A stretch of DNA of 64,000 nucleotides, from contig DBTQ01000002.1 of the NCBI GenBank assembly GCA_002307135.1, positions 65,055 through 129,054 on the forward strand, given 5' to 3'. The position numbers and the translations under genes were made by a program. Positions within the stretch are counted from its first letter, which is position 1. Each line of letters starts with the position of its first letter. Source of the DNA: Bacteroidetes bacterium UBA1312. GTDB lineage: Bacteria > Bacteroidota > Bacteroidia > Chitinophagales > Chitinophagaceae. Below the pieces are notes generated by a model. That model was not told where the DNA came from. It was given only the letters and a program-made list of their open reading frames with translations, and did not search any database. Positions 61,601 to 64,000 of the stretch are shown in pieces.

Positions 61601-62073
61601 ATGCCATAAGGCTTAAACAGGAACTTATAGGAATCGCCTTCCAAAATCTCATCGGATGTAGAAGAGTACAGGGGAATGCCATTTTTTTTGACAACTATAT
61701 AATAGGTCATTTGGTCCGGCCATCCGCCCGTCGCACGATCTGATGATGAAAGTGTATTTCCCAGCACCATGGTCACGGAATCGTCTATATAAATAGGAAA
61801 TAAAAAGTCTTTGGGGCAGTTCGGAGTTCCCCCAATGACTGAAAATGGTGCAAATGCCCAAGATGTTAACCCATCACTTAGCCTTGTAGCATATAAGCCA
61901 TCCAGCCAAGGATTGCCGGGTGTAGGGTCAGTAGGAAGAGTGACTTTTGCAGTACTGTGACGATAAGGTTGCGCATCTGCTGATTGGTAGCTACCTATGG
62001 TTAATAGGCTTAATGCAATAGCAAAGAGCCTTTTTGCTCCTCCTAGTGTCGTTTTTTTGTTTCGGTTTTTCAT
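58666..62073 (-). CDS. Large T9SS type A protein with beta-helix-like region
   Basis: 1135 residues. The signal peptide lies near residues 15-35 (RLFAIALSLLTIGSYQSADA). Residues about 35-425 are beta-rich modules with no family recognised. Residues about 425-740 look like a right-handed parallel beta-helix, with repeated turns such as LTLQNMTIEMGPNAQILV, LILNNSTIKAYNG, LELNNSTISDAQVAVRTYD and VIHATNSTFSNNKGG. A helical segment follows (about 890-1010). The C-terminal sorting domain has GIYPNPADNYIDVAYQVQ and GVYLYRINEDGTTT. Beta-helices of this kind occur in adhesins and polysaccharide lyases; no catalytic residues are identified, so adhesion is a guess. It is the first gene of the minus-strand island ending with paralogue 1, and it has its own promoter and regulatory repeat. 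Confidence 0.82.
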   Translation of the reverse strand: MKNRNKKTTLGGAKRLFAIALSLLTIGSYQSADAQPYRHSTAKVTLPTDPTPGNPWLDGLYATRLSDGLTSWAFAPFSVIGGTPNCPKDFLFPIYIDDSVTMVLGNTLSSSDRATGGWPDQMTYYIVVKKNGIPLYSSTSDEILEGDSYKFLFKPYGIGEYTFEFTNSHALRTTPTGPGVPIVTTARLIVMDRITKVSVVANEICATTYPTGSDYHFQVITDPPINSAIIGVTGWEPKYHTEFIVYPGVGLPNCQTKNDLVVNMYFNMSSGGLGAPTPVYNTDYLSGGWTYIGGAPMPNTGFGYAYNTWLGAGDKTNYTIKYADINDYFTNPFAAQNPIQGTVQIYDGITNYYAPVFIPVLAPATSANNNDNGAYAIYTYGVGASLFDGPFIITPPIAAAETWTPTNNPIVNGGYGINMPTLRVRDKIMISPGKTLTLQNMTIEMGPNAQILVQSDPAGVLPAGQLILNNSTIKAYNGCGNGNNTWAGIILQGNSNKDQLMMSGGGYHQGYLELNNSTISDAQVAVRTYDPTTASSTIARAGGVIHATNSTFSNNKGGIDFAAYPKRSMALFLTANPFAHWINQCTFSMDDAHSSGFRGFIAGNNINNVRIMSSSFTATVASGPTGFGIKGTDMDLRVYNAAGTTTPNTFTGLNEGISVNASAFGRPIVSVVSSSFSKNTTAIHSSAVNNPRFISNYFEVPEGGGTGVKIETGSGFAVTTNTFQNVTGSNPSPSGNRAALVWNAGSANNYIQRNSIQNIQVGMLSNYMNRSNGLISTGLQFLCNTNISNVHFNTVVLGADPSQDGIRAQQGDPSLAAGNSFSHSVLDFTNDVATVGAVSYYYHSGGSGALIPSTSGTVTNVSTPSLDNCAAGVGVVSTTTSIAHTLGALSGMSGSMLREGILDNVDYYNLHTELTDRSTQLHTYLGMLADPYSDLARVDLYIQDGDVTNANNLYNGIVGDRGLTGKEAYEFSHWGRMLFDISIDMLAADKAPTELSPAQISTLSIVADSAMMWAKVRAQGWLNLYDGRTFSNTFLYPTEANTQRKVMTEETPASRNGIYPNPADNYIDVAYQVQNKQGIVPVLELRDVMGKMVLQQTLSSNATQRISIDKLPIGVYLYRINEDGTTTLSGKLTKN

Positions 62074-62193
62074 TTTTTTGAATTTTAATTAAAAGAAGAT
62101 TTTTTAATATTTCAAGTAGTAGCAAAATAAAAAGCTAATCGGGTGGACTTGGGGGTCATAAAATAATATTTAGTTGTATTAGTAATGGATATC

Positions 62194-62226
62194 CAAACCT
62201 ACTAGTTGCACTACTACATTGCCAAA
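62194..62226 (-). promoter_or_regulatory. Promoter TTTG-N21-TAGGTTTG for the beta-helix gene
   Basis: On the reverse strand a -33 TTTG (62223-62226) and a -7 TAGGTTTG (62194-62201) are separated by 21 bases, a standard Bacteroidetes spacing. The 5' leader to the ATG at 62073 would be about 115 bases. Confidence 0.65.
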
Positions 62227-62229
62227 AGC

Positions 62230-62265
62230 GTTTGACGAACGGTAGTAAAAAGTTTACGAACGGTA
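62230..62265 (-). promoter_or_regulatory. Direct repeat, LytTR-like regulator site
   Basis: On the reverse strand TACCGTTCGTAAAC (62265-62252) is repeated as TACCGTTCGTCAAAC (62244-62230). The repeats start about 21-22 bases apart, two turns of DNA, and end three bases before the -33 box. Two direct repeats in phase just upstream of a promoter are the usual layout for LytTR-type response regulators. The family of the regulator is inferred. Confidence 0.5.
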
Positions 62266-62623
62266 AAACAGACACCATTCTTACACTTTATGGCTTGCTT
62301 CCTGTTGGTTTTATCGTGTCGTTTTTTTATACTTCAAGCAGTGTGTGGTGCCACTCACCCTATTGAGGTAGTTGGCATGTGTTTGTTTCATAACATTATA
62401 TTTTTTGTTTGTAAAAGAGCGAATCTAATTATATTACAATATTTTAAACACAATATTTTTATTTATATCAAATATAATTAGTTGTGATTGTTGAAATAGG
62501 GCATTCGGAGTATATTATAATTAGTTGGGAGGCTTTTTTTTAACACTCAAGGATGGAAAAAATTATTGGAGCAATCATACATCTGCTTTCCTGTAGTTAC
62601 AGGATTGTTGCACCATATTTACA

Positions 62624-62812
62624 CCGGGTTTCGAAATGATGACGCAGGGGTTCGGATAACAGTCAAGCGATTTCGGAGTACGATCCAATGGTTTTGGAAT
62701 AATGACGAAGGGTTTCGAAGACCTGCCAAGTGATTTCGGAGTACTGCCAAGTGATTTCGGAATAGTGACGCAAGGTTTCGGAGCACTGCCAAGCAGTTTT
62801 GGATGATATTGT
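62624..62812. repeat. Degenerate 21-bp tandem repeat, about nine units
   Basis: Units resemble GATTTCGGAGTACTGCCAAGT with variants such as GGTTTCGGAGCACTGCCAAGC and GTTTTGGAATAATGACGAAG. They alternate between a CTGCCAAG and a TGACG(C/A)A ending. Unit length is mainly 21 bases. No start-to-stop frame covers them, although one plus-strand and one minus-strand frame are nearly open. Confidence 0.75.
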
Positions 62813-62863
62813 TCCTTTACTAATAAAAAAACGCAGCCCCCTGCATAAATATTAAGGCATTAA

Positions 62864-62970
62864 TTGCGATGAGTACAAGACCCGATGTGAGGGGTGAAGA
62901 AGCAATCTGAACAGATGGCCGGAGATTGCTTCGTTGCTCACTCTTCGCAATGACCGCAGGCGGCCAAAAT
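62864..62970. repeat. Interspersed REP-like element, diverged copy 2
   Basis: Contains ATTGCGATGAG, GAAGCAATCTGAAC, GGAGATTGCTTCGTTGCTC and CTTCGCAATGACCGC, an imperfect inverted repeat of the dispersed kind seen in many Bacteroidetes chromosomes. It is related to 51601-51711. Confidence 0.6.
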
Positions 62971-62984
62971 CTCCATATTGATGC

Positions 62985-63017
62985 AAACAAAAAAGCCTCC
63001 ACATGAATGTGGAGACT
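62985..63017 (-). terminator. Terminator after the ribonucleotide reductase gene
   Basis: On the reverse strand AGTCTCCACAT and ATGTGGAGGCT (11 bp, one G-U pair; 63007-63017 and 62994-63004) are followed by a T run. It lies 34 bases beyond the stop codon at 63052. Confidence 0.75.
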
Positions 63018-63051
63018 CTTTTTTTTATTCAACTTTTAAAAAAACAAACTT

Positions 63052-64000
63052 TTAGCTACAACCTGTAGTAGTACCACAGTTGGGGCACATGTAGCATGTA
63101 CCATTGCGAAGGGTGATGTTACCACAGTTGCTACATGCCGGAGCATCTGCGCTGGTACCCATTAATTTCTTCGTTTCAGCAGACATATTTTTAACACTGA
63201 CAAGCGGTTTGCTTGGTGTAAGCGTAGTTTCTTTTGCAGTCGTTTTATTTAATGGAGCCGTTACCCGCACTTGCGATAGCTCTTGCTGTGCAGCAGTAGT
63301 AGGTGCTTTTAATCGCTCTTCGTCAACTACATGCACCAAATCATCCCGATCAAGGTATTCGTAAGCCAATACACGGAACACATAGTCAAGTACTGAAGTC
63401 GCTGTTTTGATATTTGGATGTTCAACAATACCGCTCGGTTCGAATCGGGTAAAGATAAATTTATCGACATATTCTTCCAATGGAACACCATATTGCAATC
63501 CTACAGAAACCGCTATGGCAAAGCTATTGAGCAAACTACGCATAGTAGCTCCCTCTTTGGCCATATCAATAAATATTTCGCCTAATGTCTGATCGCCATA
63601 CTCGCCTGTACGTAAGAATAATGCTTGTCCGCCTACTTTCGACTTGAAGGTGTAACCACGACGTTTGGCAGGCAATGTTTTGCGCTCTACGATGCGGCTC
63701 AATTGGCGTTTGAGTTGGGTATCAGGGCTTGCTTGTACACGTTTGTTTACTTCATCCAATAGCTCTTCGATGGTCAGCTGCGCCATATCGACTATTTGGC
63801 TGCTGGCCTCAGAGATGGATACTGCTGCTTCCTGTGCTTCGTCAGATGATTCGCTAACGGCTTTTTTCTTTTTATCACTTTTATTACTCAATGGTTGGCT
63901 AAGCTTAGAGCCATCGCGATAGAGGGCGCAAGCTTTGATACCTAACTGCCAGCTGAGGTAATAACAATCTTTGATTTCATCGATAGTAGCCTCATTAGGT
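63052..64000 (-). CDS. nrdJ: Class II (adenosylcobalamin-dependent) ribonucleotide reductase, C-terminal part
   Basis: The reading frame runs from the window edge to 63052, giving about 315 residues of the C-terminus. At the edge it reads QLGIKACALYRDGSKLSQPL, a conserved motif of class II enzymes. An Ala/Ser/Glu-rich linker follows. Then come RGYTFKSKVGGQALFLRTGE, KEGATMRSLLNSFAIAVSVG and YVFRVLAYEYLDRDDL. The protein ends with a zinc-type cluster (CSNCGNITLRNGTCYMCPNC). It reduces ribonucleotides to deoxyribonucleotides with vitamin B12 as cofactor. The TTG codon at 63891 is internal: the conserved YRDGSK motif lies upstream in the same frame, so the gene is truncated only by the window. 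Confidence 0.92.
   Translation of the reverse strand, partial: PNEATIDEIKDCYYLSWQLGIKACALYRDGSKLSQPLSNKSDKKKKAVSESSDEAQEAAVSISEASSQIVDMAQLTIEELLDEVNKRVQASPDTQLKRQLSRIVERKTLPAKRRGYTFKSKVGGQALFLRTGEYGDQTLGEIFIDMAKEGATMRSLLNSFAIAVSVGLQYGVPLEEYVDKFIFTRFEPSGIVEHPNIKTATSVLDYVFRVLAYEYLDRDDLVHVVDEERLKAPTTAAQQELSQVRVTAPLNKTTAKETTLTPSKPLVSVKNMSAETKKLMGTSADAPACSNCGNITLRNGTCYMCPNCGTTTGCS

Larger units (their letters stand above)
62074..63051. other. Gene-free 978-bp stretch
   Basis: No credible gene is seen on either strand. It contains the leader and promoter of the beta-helix gene (to about 62265), an AT-rich part with nothing notable (62300-62610), a degenerate 21-bp tandem repeat (62624-62812), a REP-like element (62864-62970) and the ribonucleotide reductase terminator (62985-63017). 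A 63-codon plus-strand frame at 62290 is hydrophobic and lacks support. Confidence 0.6.

Noticed and set aside
62290..62481. Small hydrophobic frame of 63 codons on the plus strand
   Set aside because: No family, no promoter box and AT-rich composition. It looks like chance.
62624..62812. Possible CRISPR array
   Set aside because: Units follow each other without spacers, differ from one another and no cas gene is near.
62820..63032. 70-codon minus-strand frame over the REP-like element and terminator
   Set aside because: It covers a known non-coding kind of repeat and a terminator hairpin, with no protein similarity.

Overview
The window looks like chromosomal DNA of an AT-rich member of the Bacteroidetes (Bacteroidota), probably from the Chitinophagaceae/Sphingobacteriia side. 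The reasons are many secreted proteins ending in type A C-terminal sorting domains of the type IX secretion system (T9SS), repeated -7 promoter boxes of the Bacteroidetes form TAnnTTTG, DUF2851, DUF2520 and DUF4476 family proteins, and very few Shine-Dalgarno-like sites. No tRNA, rRNA, CRISPR array, prophage or insertion sequence was recognised.

1-29 kb is mainly housekeeping. It holds a 5' piece of yraN, a phosphoglucose/phosphomannose isomerase, an fdx-iscX-kdsC group, and a six-gene minus-strand run (FAH-family hydrolase, secreted protein, ung, plsC, polytopic membrane protein, DUF2520 protein). These are followed by pyrR-pyrB, a dipeptidyl peptidase IV, rodA, pyrF, DUF2851, a five-gene minus-strand run (lipoprotein, recQ, biotin carrier protein, DUF4476, osmC), glyS, a repeat-rich T9SS protein, purL, accD, smpB and a YkuK-like protein. 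A 635-bp divergent spacer before purL holds an orphan terminator hairpin and a possible small RNA.

29-41 kb is a phenylacetate degradation locus. A TetR regulator, whose promoter is covered by a PaaR-like palindrome, leads paaE, paaA, a small predicted lipoprotein, paaB, paaC, paaD and a 3-hydroxyacyl-CoA dehydrogenase (paaH). A 1.27-kilo-residue T9SS adhesin-like gene on the other strand then separates this run from a 3-oxoadipyl-CoA-type thiolase (paaJ). paaK, paaG and paaZ are not in the window. Epoxidation of phenylacetyl-CoA (PaaABCDE) and the last beta-oxidation-like steps (PaaH, thiolase) are therefore encoded here, and the ligase and ring-opening steps must lie elsewhere.

41-48.7 kb has an HNH protein, a lone Mla-type ABC ATPase, an acetyltransferase, gmhA with a gmhB-like phosphatase, queA, and a large protein with a TolB-like propeller and a predicted outer-membrane barrel. 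48.9-62 kb is a surface-protein island on the minus strand. It has two single T9SS proteins, four tandem mosaic paralogues of about 550 residues, and a 1135-residue beta-helix-like protein. The last has a well-formed promoter preceded by a direct repeat with about 22-bp spacing that resembles a LytTR regulator site. A roughly 980-bp gene-free stretch follows, with a degenerate 21-bp tandem repeat. The window ends inside a class II ribonucleotide reductase gene.

The least explained signals are the mosaic paralogue array, the LytTR-like promoter site, the 21-bp minisatellite, the orphan terminator upstream of purL, and the lipoprotein gene inside the paa run. All functional calls are from reading translated sequence. 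No database search was possible.
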